In this document: piece after piece, positions 32,355 to 40,536 of the stretch
Numbering within the stretch: position 1 is the first letter of the stretch
Layout: each line of letters starts with the position of its first letter
Virus record (IMG/VR): IMGVR_UViG_3300045454_000060
Location: 38,456 to 102,455 of that record
DNA length: 64,000 nucleotides
Origin: a virus
Strand: one strand, 5' to 3'
Notes under the pieces: model-generated
The model's database searches: none
What the model saw: only the letters and a program-made list of their open reading frames with translations
What the model was told of the DNA's origin: nothing
Made by a program: the position numbers and the translations under genes

Positions 32355-32909
32355 GTGGCGAAGATGAGGCGTAAGGTGTCGAGGCCCAAGAGCCCCTCCC
32401 TGGACCCCAAGGAGGTGTCGCAGCGCGTCGCTGCGGCGGAGGCGGCGGCGAAGGAGATCCAGAGCTCGGTCGAGGAGTGGAAGGCGTCCGACGTCTTCCT
32501 GCAATACGAGCTTGTGGTCAATGCCACCGGGCACATGTTCCATGTTCATACCAAGACCGGATGGCGCCAGATTCGCCTGCATGCCGGGCACAAGCTGAGC
32601 TGGTTCGGCAAGGTCAGGGCTGGCGCCAGGGGTGATCTCCTGTTCGAGCTGGTCCCGGAGATGAACGCGGAGCTCGAGGATCGCGGCGCCGATCGCGTTG
32701 AGGTGGCGGCGAAGGACTTCACCGTTCTCGAGCCCGATTTCCTGCGCTGGTTGTGCGAGCAGCTCGGCGTGGAAAGTCTGGACGAGTTCGTGCTGCAGGC
32801 TTTCGCGGCAGTCACGGGTGAGGATGTCAAGCGTGCCGCGCAGCGGGTGGAGGACCCCGAGCCGGCGCCGGATGTCGAGGCCCTGCCGCAATGGGGCGCC
32901 TGGGCGTGA
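32355..32909 (+). CDS. unknown protein with C-terminal PQWGAWA tail
   Basis: 184 residues from GTG 32355 (ATG 32364 possible), 2 bases after sbcC. The first 45 residues are basic then helical; the middle is soluble with QYELVVNATGHMFHVHTKTG. A long acidic linker leads to VEALPQWGAWA, which matches the tails of proteins ending at 7756 and 39658. Likely a partner in recombination given the operon. Confidence 0.75.
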   Translation: MAKMRRKVSRPKSPSLDPKEVSQRVAAAEAAAKEIQSSVEEWKASDVFLQYELVVNATGHMFHVHTKTGWRQIRLHAGHKLSWFGKVRAGARGDLLFELVPEMNAELEDRGADRVEVAAKDFTVLEPDFLRWLCEQLGVESLDEFVLQAFAAVTGEDVKRAAQRVEDPEPAPDVEALPQWGAWA

Positions 32910-33085
32910 GCGCTCGCGAGCAGGCCGCGCTCAGGCTGCTCAAGCGCCTGAAGCCGCCGCTGCCGCAGCAGCCGCTCTTTCCGCATTCACCGCCGCGCCC
33001 TAATGCCGGGCCATCCGTCGAGAGCGGCGCGGTCGATCGCAGTCCCCCCATCGAGCACCAGAACCAGCGAGACGCCAGCACATGA
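32906..33085 (+). CDS. small Pro-rich protein
   Basis: 59 residues from GTG 32906 (GTGA overlap). A short basic helix (SAREQAALRLLKRLKPP) then a Pro/Gln-rich tail. No homologue recognised; kept because it fills the gap with overlaps at both ends. Confidence 0.55.
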   Translation: MSAREQAALRLLKRLKPPLPQQPLFPHSPPRPNAGPSVESGAVDRSPPIEHQNQRDAST

Positions 33086-33699
33086 TCGAGCCCATCCGCA
33101 TCACCGCCTTCGATCCCGCCATGCGCAACTGGGGCATGGCGAAGATGCTGGTCGAGATCGCGCAGAACGGCGGTCACAGGATCGAGCTCACCCTGGTCGA
33201 TCTGCGGCTGGTGCAGACCGAGAGCCTGGCCGGCAAGACCGTTCGCAAGTCCTCGGATGATCTGCGGCGTGCAAGCGAAGCCTACAGTGCCGCGCTCGAA
33301 TGGGCGCTCTGGGCGGATCTGCTCTGTGCCGAGGTGCCTACCGGGGCACAGTCGGCACGTGCCGCGTTCGGCAATGGCATGTCGGTCGGCCTGCTGGCGG
33401 CGCTCGCGCGCGAACGCCCGCTCATTCAGGTCGATCCCTACGAGCCCAAGAAGATCGTCACCGGGCGCAAGACCGCGACCAAGGATGAGATGATCCGGTG
33501 GGCGGTGAGGGAGTTCCCGGACGCGCCCTGGATTCGCGCTCGCGGCAAGTCCGACGGCAAGATCACCGATGCCAACGAGCATCTGGCGGATGCCTGCGCG
33601 ATCGCCAGGGCAGCGTTGGGAACCGAGCAGTTCAAGCAGGCGGTCGCTCTGCGCAACTCCATTGCGCGCAGCGTGTCTCAGTCACGGGTGACTGTGTAA
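33082..33699 (+). CDS. RuvC-like Holliday-junction resolvase
   Basis: 205 residues. RNase-H-fold acids: ITAFDPAMRNWGMA (first Asp), LLCAEVPTGAQSARAAFGNG (Glu), and NEHLADACAIARA (final Asp). The Gly-Asn-Gly segment after the Glu and the KKIVTGRKTATKDEM stretch resemble RuvC and phage relatives. It would cut recombination junctions before packaging or plasmid resolution. The last codons overlap an operator copy. Confidence 0.83.
   Translation: MIEPIRITAFDPAMRNWGMAKMLVEIAQNGGHRIELTLVDLRLVQTESLAGKTVRKSSDDLRRASEAYSAALEWALWADLLCAEVPTGAQSARAAFGNGMSVGLLAALARERPLIQVDPYEPKKIVTGRKTATKDEMIRWAVREFPDAPWIRARGKSDGKITDANEHLADACAIARAALGTEQFKQAVALRNSIARSVSQSRVTV
33680..33693 (+). promoter_or_regulatory. perfect-armed operator inside the end of the resolvase gene
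   Basis: AGTCA-CGGG-TGACT, 6 bases before the methyltransferase start. No -35 at the right distance; a possible stoperator rather than a promoter. Confidence 0.5.
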
Positions 33700-34316
33700 T
33701 GAGCGGGCTCGGCGCGATGATGGCGGGCGGCAATCCCGCCGAGGGTCGGGAGGAGGACGACTTCTACCCCACACCTCCCGAGGTCACCCAGGCACTCGTC
33801 AACGCCTGGCAGCTCGTGATCCGCAATCATGCGGACGTCATCTGGGAGCCCTGTGCTGGCGACGGCGCGATGGTGCGCGTGCTGGAACAGATCGGATGTC
33901 CGATTCATGCGAGCGACATCAATCCGCGCGCCCCTGGGATCGACGCGGCCGACTTCCTCGTCGGCGAGATGCAGGGTCGGGTGGGCGAGCGCTGTGCGAT
34001 CATCACCAATCCGCCGTTCGGGCTCGCCGAGGAGATGATCGCGAAGGCCGCTCGCATGGACGGCGTGGTGTTCGCCGCCTTCATGCTGAAGGCGACCTTC
34101 TGGCACGCCAAAACCCGCCAGGCCCTGTTCCGGCAGTTCATGCCGTTTATCGTTCATCCGCTCACCTGGCGCCCGGATTTCAAGATGAAGGGTCGGCCGA
34201 CCATGGAGATGCAGTGGTGCATCTGGCTGCCGCAGCACAAGCGCGTTGCGCCCTGGCCGCTCTACCGACCGCTTGACAATCCTGCGCCGAAGGCCCGGCG
34301 CGGAGTGCGCGCATAG
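33699..34316 (+). CDS. DNA N6-adenine-type methyltransferase
   Basis: 205 residues; ATG overlaps the preceding stop (TAATG). DDFYPTPPEVTQALV, the SAM-binding WEPCAGDGAMVRVL, ASDINPR and the catalytic ITNPPFG are diagnostic of the gamma or Dam-like class. No restriction enzyme neighbour, so it is an orphan enzyme, possibly protecting phage DNA or controlling expression. The specificity cannot be read from sequence. Confidence 0.86.
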   Translation: MSGLGAMMAGGNPAEGREEDDFYPTPPEVTQALVNAWQLVIRNHADVIWEPCAGDGAMVRVLEQIGCPIHASDINPRAPGIDAADFLVGEMQGRVGERCAIITNPPFGLAEEMIAKAARMDGVVFAAFMLKATFWHAKTRQALFRQFMPFIVHPLTWRPDFKMKGRPTMEMQWCIWLPQHKRVAPWPLYRPLDNPAPKARRGVRA

Positions 34317-34320
34317 CGCG

Positions 34321-34364
34321 TTGACGCTGGTATGAGCGCTCGCTACAATAAATCAGCGCTGACA
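34321..34364 (+). promoter_or_regulatory. strong promoter with operator over the start site
   Basis: -35 TTGACG (34321-34326), 17-bp spacer, -10 TACAAT (34344-34349). Operator AATCAGCGCTGACA (34351-34364) covers the transcription start rather than the spacer. Confidence 0.8.
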
Positions 34365-34369
34365 AACCG

Positions 34370-34397
34370 GGCGGCACAACATCTGGTGCCGCCTTTT
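34370..34397 (+). terminator. terminator-like hairpin in the nrdJ leader
   Basis: 8-bp stem GGCGGCAC/GTGCCGCC followed by TTTT, lying downstream of the promoter and upstream of the nrdJ ATG. It may be an attenuator. Confidence 0.68.
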
Positions 34398-34417
34398 GCA
34401 TCTCGGAGATCCTGATC

Positions 34418-37096
34418 ATGCCGGACGGCATCCTTCCCGCCGAAACCCTCTTTGTGCGCGAGCTGCACCCGGGCATGGGGCGGGCGGTCGCCGAGCGCAC
34501 GGTGCTGCGGCGCAAGCCGGACGGCAGTTTCGAGACCTGGGGTGATGTTGCCGAGCGGGTTGCCGAGGGCAATGCCGCGCTCTGTCCGATTGGCACGCAG
34601 CACGATCGGGTCAGCGAGAAGACGAAGCTCAGGCGGCATGTTGCGAAGGCGACGTTGCTGATGTCGGGTCGGCACCTGCAGCACGGCGATGCCGATCAGC
34701 CGTCGCGCAACATGGAAATCTATACCAACTGCGCAACGGCTGCGATGAGCTGGCTGAGCTTCCTTCTGCTGCTGAACGGCTCCGGCGTCGGCCGCTGCTA
34801 CGACGACGACATGATGCTGGTGAATTGGGACCACGCGCCCCTGCTGCGCGTGGTGATCTCCTCGAGCCATCCGGATTTCGACTGGTCGGCCGACGAGGAT
34901 GTGCGCGACGCCAAGCACAAATATCGTGGCCCCAATGTGCACTGGCACGTGGTGGACGACAGTCGCGAGGGCTGGGCGAAGGCGGTGGAGCTCTGGGAGG
35001 TGATGGCGTTCCAGAAGATCTACGCCGATCACACGCTGGTGCTCGACTTCTCGCAGGTGCGCCCGCGCGGCGCCCCGATCAAGGGCATGCAGGGTCGGCC
35101 GAGCTCGGGTCCGAAGCCGCTGATGGATGCGCTGAAGAAGTGCGCCACCATCAAGGGGGCGGGGATGCCGCCCTGGATGCAGGCGCTCTATATCGACCAC
35201 TACCTCGCCGAGTGCGTGCTGGTGGGCGGGGCGCGACGCTCGGCGCGGATGAGCACCAAGACCTGGCGCGATCCCGGGGCGATCCAGTTCGCGCGCGTGA
35301 AGCGTCCGGTCGAATACGACGGGCTCGGCATGCAGGAGGTGATCGAGCTGCGCGCTCGCTTCGCGGCCGAGAAGCGGACCCCGCCCTTCGCGTTCCTGTG
35401 GTCGTCCAACAACTCGATCACGGTGGATGCCGAGTTCTGGGCGCATGTGCAGGCCGCCAGGAAGGCGATCGCGACCGGCAAGCCGGTGGCGAAGAAGCAT
35501 CAGCACGCCTGGGACGTGCTGAACGCGCTCGCGGAGTCCGCCTATGGCGACGGCACCGGCGAGCCCGGCCTGATCAATGTCGATCGCCTGCGCCAGAACG
35601 ATGACGGCTGGCACGGGCTCGAGGATGGCGGCTATGTCGGCTCGGCCAAATACGCGGTCGAGGACGATACGCGGCTGACGCTTGCGCGTCTGGCGCGCAT
35701 CGCCAAGCGCAAGAAGCTGCACCAGATCACCAATCCCTGCGGCGAGATCAGCCTGTCGGTGCTCGGCGGCTACTGCACGATCGCCGATGTGGTGCCGTTC
35801 CACGCCGACACGCTTGACGAGGCGGAGGATGCCTTCCGGGTCGCCACGCGGGCGCTGATGCGCGTGAACCTGATGGACTGTCTCTACCGGCACGAGGTTC
35901 AGCGCACCAATCGCATCGGCGTGGGTATCACGGGCGTGCACGAGTTCGCCTGGAAGTTCTTCCAGGTCGGGTTCCGCGATCTGATCGACCCGGATTTCGC
36001 CGCGTATCACGCGCGCCAGGCTTCCTGCATCATTCGCGGCGTTCATCCCGGCGCACGTGAGCGCGCAGCCGCGTTCTGGCTGACCCTCGCGCGGTTCTCG
36101 CGTGCGGTGCAGGAGGAGGCGCGTGAGTATGCGCGCGAGCTTGGCGTCAACATGCCGCACACGGTGACGACCATCAAGCCGGCCGGCACCACCAGCAAGC
36201 TGTTCGGGCTGACCGAGGGCTGGCACCTGCCGGCAATGGCGCAGTATCTGCGCTGGGTGCAGTTCCGGCACGATGATCCGCTGGTGGCGAACTACCAGGC
36301 TGCCGGCTATCCGGTGCGCGAGCTGAAGTCCTACTCCGGCACGGTGATCGTCGGCTTCCCGACGCAGCCCGTGATCGGCGCGCTCGATCTGGGCGACGCT
36401 CTGGTGACCGCTTCCGAGGCCACCCCGGAGGAGCAGTATCGGTGGCTCAAGCTGGGCGAGCGCTACTGGATCATCGGCACGGATGAGCGCGGCGCGCCGC
36501 TGCACGCGGAGGGCGAGGATCTGGGCAACCAGATCTCCTACACGCTGAAGTATGATCCGGCGAAGGTGGACTACCCGCACTTCCTGGACATGTTGATCGA
36601 GCATCAGAGCCAGATTCGCTGCTGCTCGGTGCTGCCGGTCGCCGACACCTCCGCCTACGAATACACGCCCGAGCAGGCGGTGACCAAGGTGGAATACGAG
36701 GAGCTGCTGCGCCAGGTCGCCGATGCGACGGTGCAGGAGGAGGTCGATTTCGCGCATGTGGACTGCTCCACCGGGGCCTGCCCGGTGGACTTCAAGGAGC
36801 GCGAGACCGCCGCCAGGGACGAGCGTCACTTCGTCATCTACGGCTACGACGACGGAAGCTGCCGCTGGTGTGATGCCGCGAAGGAGCTGATCCTGTCCAG
36901 GGACTGGGGCCTCACCTTCATCGACATCAAGGAGGAGGCCGCGAAGACGCGCTTCTTCGCGAACAACCCCGATCTGCCGCGCACGGTGCCGCAGGTCTAC
37001 GAGCGCTTCCCGGAGGGCAACACCGCGCTGCATATCGGCGGCTATCATGATCTGGTCATCTACCTGGATGGCGAGGAGACGATCAGCGACCGCTGA
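34418..37096 (+). CDS. nrdJ: B12-dependent ribonucleotide reductase fused to glutaredoxin
   Basis: 892 residues, GGAG 9 bases before ATG. NGSGVGRCY near residue 125, the catalytic NPCGEISL (Cys441), and LFGLTEGWHLP fit a class II (adenosylcobalamin) reductase of the monomeric RTPR type. The C-terminal redox pair is DCSTGAC (783, 788). From about residue 805 a glutaredoxin-like domain follows: HFVIYGYDDGSCRWC (CxxC at 815-818), VPQVYERF (cis-Pro) and HIGGYHDL. The enzyme may therefore reduce itself with glutathione. It makes dNTPs for phage replication without oxygen dependence. The CobS/CobT-like pair upstream might support its cofactor. Confidence 0.9.
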   Translation: MPDGILPAETLFVRELHPGMGRAVAERTVLRRKPDGSFETWGDVAERVAEGNAALCPIGTQHDRVSEKTKLRRHVAKATLLMSGRHLQHGDADQPSRNMEIYTNCATAAMSWLSFLLLLNGSGVGRCYDDDMMLVNWDHAPLLRVVISSSHPDFDWSADEDVRDAKHKYRGPNVHWHVVDDSREGWAKAVELWEVMAFQKIYADHTLVLDFSQVRPRGAPIKGMQGRPSSGPKPLMDALKKCATIKGAGMPPWMQALYIDHYLAECVLVGGARRSARMSTKTWRDPGAIQFARVKRPVEYDGLGMQEVIELRARFAAEKRTPPFAFLWSSNNSITVDAEFWAHVQAARKAIATGKPVAKKHQHAWDVLNALAESAYGDGTGEPGLINVDRLRQNDDGWHGLEDGGYVGSAKYAVEDDTRLTLARLARIAKRKKLHQITNPCGEISLSVLGGYCTIADVVPFHADTLDEAEDAFRVATRALMRVNLMDCLYRHEVQRTNRIGVGITGVHEFAWKFFQVGFRDLIDPDFAAYHARQASCIIRGVHPGARERAAAFWLTLARFSRAVQEEAREYARELGVNMPHTVTTIKPAGTTSKLFGLTEGWHLPAMAQYLRWVQFRHDDPLVANYQAAGYPVRELKSYSGTVIVGFPTQPVIGALDLGDALVTASEATPEEQYRWLKLGERYWIIGTDERGAPLHAEGEDLGNQISYTLKYDPAKVDYPHFLDMLIEHQSQIRCCSVLPVADTSAYEYTPEQAVTKVEYEELLRQVADATVQEEVDFAHVDCSTGACPVDFKERETAARDERHFVIYGYDDGSCRWCDAAKELILSRDWGLTFIDIKEEAAKTRFFANNPDLPRTVPQVYERFPEGNTALHIGGYHDLVIYLDGEETISDR

Positions 37097-37104
37097 CTTT
37101 CCTG

Positions 37105-37133
37105 TTGCCGGGTAGTCAACACTGAGATAGAAC
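37105..37133 (+). promoter_or_regulatory. operator-promoter of thyX
   Basis: -35 TTGCCG, 17-bp spacer with AGTCAACACTGAGA (37114-37127), -10 TAGAAC. Confidence 0.8.
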
Positions 37134-37142
37134 GTGCATGAC

Positions 37143-37167
37143 GGGGCGGGGTCACTCCCGCCCCTTT
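37143..37167 (+). terminator. terminator-like hairpin in the thyX leader
   Basis: Perfect 8-bp stem GGGGCGGG/CCCGCCCC, loop GTCACT, then TTTCT. Downstream of the promoter and upstream of the gene, as with nrdJ. Confidence 0.7.
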
Positions 37168-37183
37168 CTCCGAGGGGGTCGAG

Positions 37184-38125
37184 ATGGGTGCAGAAGGTTC
37201 GAGTGCCATGAGCCGAAACTACGCGGTGAGGATCATCGCCGACTCCATCTCGCCGGAAGGGCATCGACTGACGACGATGGAGCTGGAGTATCCGCGCTTC
37301 ATTCACAGTGAGTTCATGACGCATCGCCAGTTCAGCCGCAACGCCTGCTCCTCGCGCGCGATCCCGACCGCGAAGCTGATCGAGCGGGTGCGGCAGGAGC
37401 CGGTGCTGCCGCTGCTCTGGGCGAGCAACAAGTCCGGGATGCAGGCGGGCGAGGAGCTGGGCGAGGCGGAGCGCCGGCGCGCGGAGGAGTGGTGGCGCAC
37501 CGCTGCCATGCGGGCGGCCAATTCGGCCGAGATGCTGCTCGATCTCGGCGTCCACAAGCAGTGGGCGAACCGGCTGCTCGAGCCGTTCCTCACCATCCGT
37601 GTGGTGGTCAGCGCAACCGAGTGGGTCAATTTCTTCGCGCTGCGCTGCCATCGCGATGCGCAGCCGGAAATCCGTCATCTCGCCGACATGATGGCGGAGG
37701 CGATCAAGTGCAGTGATCCCGTGACGCTCAACCCCGGCGAGTGGCATCTGCCTTATGTCGAGCGCGAGGATGTGGCGGCGGTGGTCGCCTGGCTGACAAA
37801 GCATGTCGTGTCGCCGAGCCAATCGTATCTCAACGAGACCCTGATTCGCGTGTCGGTGGCGCGCTGCGCCAGGGTGTCCTACCGCATGCATGATGGTCAG
37901 GCGAGCGATGTGGGGAAGGATCTCGATCTCTACCATCGCCTGATCGCGGCCGACCCCAAGCACGCCAGTCCAGCCGAGCATCAGGCGACCCCGGACGAGG
38001 TGCTGGTGGAGATCGACACGGGTGGACTGCCGGTGCCGATCTGGCGCTCCAGTCAACTGCACGGGAACTTCCAGGGGTGGGTGCAGTATCGCAAGACCCT
38101 GCCCGGTGAGTGCGTCAAGGGCTGA
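37184..38125 (+). CDS. thyX: FAD-dependent thymidylate synthase
   Basis: 313 residues; GAGGGGGTCGAG precedes ATG 37184 (ATG 37208 possible). The ThyX signature reads THRQFSRNACSSRAIP (canonical RHRxxSxNxxSxR with the first Arg changed to Thr). WVNFFALRCHRDAQPEI is the FAD/dUMP region. It methylates dUMP to dTMP using methylenetetrahydrofolate and NADPH. It is longer than bacterial ThyX (about 230), with a C-terminal extension. Confidence 0.94.
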   Translation: MGAEGSSAMSRNYAVRIIADSISPEGHRLTTMELEYPRFIHSEFMTHRQFSRNACSSRAIPTAKLIERVRQEPVLPLLWASNKSGMQAGEELGEAERRRAEEWWRTAAMRAANSAEMLLDLGVHKQWANRLLEPFLTIRVVVSATEWVNFFALRCHRDAQPEIRHLADMMAEAIKCSDPVTLNPGEWHLPYVEREDVAAVVAWLTKHVVSPSQSYLNETLIRVSVARCARVSYRMHDGQASDVGKDLDLYHRLIAADPKHASPAEHQATPDEVLVEIDTGGLPVPIWRSSQLHGNFQGWVQYRKTLPGECVKG

Positions 38126-38137
38126 GCAAAGAAGGAC

Positions 38138-38674
38138 ATGGCGAACGTGAATACCAAGATGGTGATCGAGCCGAGCGAGGAACTGCGGCGGCTGCTGGAT
38201 GAGGTTTCGGAATCGCTCAAGGCGCTGGCGCAGCTCGAGGAGTCGGTGCTGCGCGTCAAGCGTCTTACCGAGACGGCAAAGCTGCCGTCGCGCGGCAGCC
38301 AAGGTGCGGTGGGCTACGATCTACACGCCGATCTACCCCAGGGCTTCGTGAGCATCATGCCCGGCACGCGCGCCGTCATCCCGACCGGGATCGCCGTTGC
38401 GATCCCCGAGGGCTGCTATGGTCGGGTCGCGCCGCGCTCCGGTCTGGCGTTGCGGCATGGGCTCGACGTGCTCGCCGGCGTGGTCGATCCGGATTACCGC
38501 GGCGAGGTCATGGTGATCCTGCAGAACAACGGCGCCGATCTTGTCACCATCGCCCGGGGCGATCGCATCGCCCAGCTCATCCTCGAAGCCTGCCTGACGC
38601 CGGAGGTCGAGGAGGTGACGGATCTGGACGCAACGGAGCGGGGCGAGCAGGGTTTCGGCTCGACCGGCCAGTGA
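38138..38674 (+). CDS. dut: dUTP pyrophosphatase
   Basis: 178 residues. Trimeric dUTPase motifs: AVGYDLHA (1), APRSGLAL (2), GVVDPDYRGEV (3), RGDRIAQLI (4) and RGEQGFGSTG (5). The extra 40-residue N-terminal helix (SEELRRLLDEVSESLKALAQ) may mediate contacts with other proteins. It supplies dUMP to ThyX encoded just upstream. Confidence 0.95.
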   Translation: MANVNTKMVIEPSEELRRLLDEVSESLKALAQLEESVLRVKRLTETAKLPSRGSQGAVGYDLHADLPQGFVSIMPGTRAVIPTGIAVAIPEGCYGRVAPRSGLALRHGLDVLAGVVDPDYRGEVMVILQNNGADLVTIARGDRIAQLILEACLTPEVEEVTDLDATERGEQGFGSTGQ

Positions 38675-39279
38675 TCGCGCTCTGCGGTGCCGAGCGGGTG
38701 GGCAAGTCCACTCTCGCGCAAGCCTTCGCTCGCGCGCATCATCTGATCTACATCCCATCGCGTGCCGGCGAGGTGTTCCGCGCCATGAATCTGCCGGTCG
38801 GGCCCCTGCCGCCCGAGCAGCGGCTTGTGGTGCAGGAGCGCATCCTGGACGCGCACGTGGCGGACATCGAGGCGGTCAAGGGCGATGGCGCGTGGATTGC
38901 CGACAGGTCAACGCTCGACATGGCAGCCTATGCCCTGTTTGATCTCGCCAATTCGGGCGTCGATCCCGCGCTGGTCGAGGGGTATGTGAACCGCTGTTTC
39001 CGGGTGGCGAACTTCTACTACAGCATGATCGTCCTCGTGCAGCCCGGCATCCCCTATGTCGAGGCGGAGGGCAAGCCGAAAGCCTGTCTGGTGCGGCAGG
39101 CGCTGATGAACAGCATCATCACCGGGCTTCTGCACGATGCCCGGGCGCTCTGCTCGCGCTGGATGCTGCGCTCGCAGGTGCTCGATCTCGACGACCGCTG
39201 TGAGACGCTGATGCGGCTCGTCACGCGATTCTTCCAGCAGACGCAGAACTCGATGCAGGAGGGCGCGGCGCTGCACTGA
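38671..39279 (+). CDS. P-loop nucleotide kinase-like protein (AAA_28 type)
   Basis: 202 residues from GTG 38671 (GTGA overlap with dut). Walker A CGAERVGKSTLAQAFA at the N-terminus, ADRSTLDMAAYALFD as a lid or DR-like motif, and VLVQPGIPYVEAEGKPKACLVRQ as an acceptor region. Phage members act as deoxynucleotide kinases or as ATPases in end repair; the context favours nucleotide metabolism. Confidence 0.8.
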   Translation: MIALCGAERVGKSTLAQAFARAHHLIYIPSRAGEVFRAMNLPVGPLPPEQRLVVQERILDAHVADIEAVKGDGAWIADRSTLDMAAYALFDLANSGVDPALVEGYVNRCFRVANFYYSMIVLVQPGIPYVEAEGKPKACLVRQALMNSIITGLLHDARALCSRWMLRSQVLDLDDRCETLMRLVTRFFQQTQNSMQEGAALH

Positions 39280-39286
39280 GCGTGTC

Positions 39287-39320
39287 CCGGTGATGCGTTG
39301 TGCTCCGAACGCATCACCGG
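39287..39320 (+). other. perfect 13-bp hairpin
   Basis: CCGGTGATGCGTT/AACGCATCACCGG with an 8-nt loop, no T-run. Sits 26 bases before the next start. Confidence 0.7.
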
Positions 39321-39346
39321 CACACCAATTCATGTCAGGGGTGGGA

Positions 39347-39658
39347 ATGGATGACGTTGGGGCGGATGGTCTGACGGTGCGCGAGGCGATCGCACGGCGC
39401 GTGATGATCGGGCTCGGTCGGCTTGCGCAGGCGCACAAGAGCGGCGAGCTCGGCTTCGAGGCGGCATATCTGGGCATCAAGGTGCTGGTCGAGACCACGC
39501 TGCCCTTCGTGGACCCCACCAGTGCGCAGTTGATCAACCAGATCATGAAGCTGTGGGACGAGGAGGCGAAGGAGCAGCAGCGCGCGGCGCTGGAGCTCGC
39601 GGCGGCTGCGGGCAAGTCGCCGCTGGATGTCGGCGCCTGGGGCACCTGGAGCACCTGA
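39347..39658 (+). CDS. small protein with C-terminal GAWGTWST tail
   Basis: 103 residues from ATG 39347 (GTG 39341 and ATG 39332 possible; GGGGTGGG precedes). Helical body (VREAIARRVMIGLGRLAQA, SAQLINQIMKLWDEEAKEQQ) and a flexible end PLDVGAWGTWST, the third WGxW tail in the window. Unknown function. Confidence 0.7.
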   Translation: MDDVGADGLTVREAIARRVMIGLGRLAQAHKSGELGFEAAYLGIKVLVETTLPFVDPTSAQLINQIMKLWDEEAKEQQRAALELAAAAGKSPLDVGAWGTWST

Positions 39659-39677
39659 CTGCGCCGCGTTTTCCCGA

Positions 39678-39706
39678 TTGCCGGTCAGTGCGCGCTGAGT
39701 TAGATA
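39678..39706 (+). promoter_or_regulatory. operator-promoter of the DnaQ-like operon
   Basis: -35 TTGCCG, 17-bp spacer ending GCGCGCTGAGT, -10 TAGATA. A second half-site AGCGCTGAGC lies at 39708-39716. Confidence 0.76.
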
Positions 39707-39733
39707 AGCGCTGAGCAAGATAGCGAGGGGCGC

Positions 39734-40294
39734 ATGGGGCGACTGATTGCCGGTCTGGACTTCGAGAGCACGGGGGTCGATCCCGAGAAGGATCGCATCG
39801 TCGAGGTGGCGATCGTGTTCATGGATCTCGAAAGCGGCGAGGAGCAGGGCCGCTTCGAGCGGCGCATCAACCCCGGCATCCACATCCCCGCGAAGGCGGT
39901 GGCGATCCACGGCATCTCGGATGCCGATGTGATGGGCGCGCCGAGCTTCGCCGAGATCGCCCCGGGTTTCGTCAAGCTGCTGGCGCGGGTTGATCTGCTG
40001 ATCGGCCACAACATCGAGCGGTTCGATGCGCCGCTGCTGGTGCATGAGCTGGTGCGCGCCGGGGTGTCGCCGCCGCATTTCCCGCCCGTGTTCGACACCA
40101 TGCTGCACGGGCGGGGCTGCACCGACGACGGCAAGATTCCCCGTCTGGGCGAACTCTGTTTTGCCCTGGACGTGCCCTATGATCTCGGGCGGGCGCACCA
40201 GGCGACCTACGACGTGTTGGTGAACCTGCAGGCGTTCCGGCGCGGCTGGCAGCTTGGGGTGTTCACGGTGCCGGAGCTGGAGGAGGTGGGATGA
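39734..40294 (+). CDS. DnaQ-like 3'-5' exonuclease (DEDDh)
   Basis: 186 residues. GLDFESTGVD (Exo I acids), GHNIERFDAPLL (Exo II) and HQATYDVLVN (Exo III, DEDDh type). It is the natural proofreading subunit for the phage DnaE, whose PHP domain seems dead. GAGGGGCGC before ATG. The stop overlaps the next gene (ATGA). Confidence 0.9.
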   Translation: MGRLIAGLDFESTGVDPEKDRIVEVAIVFMDLESGEEQGRFERRINPGIHIPAKAVAIHGISDADVMGAPSFAEIAPGFVKLLARVDLLIGHNIERFDAPLLVHELVRAGVSPPHFPPVFDTMLHGRGCTDDGKIPRLGELCFALDVPYDLGRAHQATYDVLVNLQAFRRGWQLGVFTVPELEEVG

Positions 40295-40536
40295 GCGGGT
40301 ATTTCAACAAGGGCGTCTATCTTCAGCGCCTGCTGACGAAGGCGCGCGAGGACGATCAGCCGCTCAGGATCTGCGTTCGGGTCATCGGCGAGGATATGGC
40401 TCATGAGCTGGAGCTGCTCCAGATTCACGTGGATTTCATCCTGTGCAGGGTCTGGGCATCTTCGGACGATCATGTGCTGATGCTCCCGTTCTCCGCAATC
40501 ACGACGATTGCTCATGAGGTCAAGACCGATGCGTAG
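40291..40536 (+). CDS. small beta-rich protein
   Basis: 81 residues, ATGA overlap. The core RICVRVIGEDMAHELELLQI then DDHVLMLPFSAITTI reads as a small beta barrel. Not recognised. Confidence 0.7.
   Translation: MSGYFNKGVYLQRLLTKAREDDQPLRICVRVIGEDMAHELELLQIHVDFILCRVWASSDDHVLMLPFSAITTIAHEVKTDA

Noticed and set aside
37143-37167. Terminator of nrdJ
   Set aside because: It lies downstream of the thyX promoter, so it is more likely a leader element, although it could also stop read-through from nrdJ.
34343-38302. Very long open frames antisense to nrdJ/thyX, recA, dnaE and the lysis genes
   Set aside because: They mirror strong GC-rich codon bias of the + strand genes, are His/Arg/Leu-rich, lack ribosome sites and show no family features.
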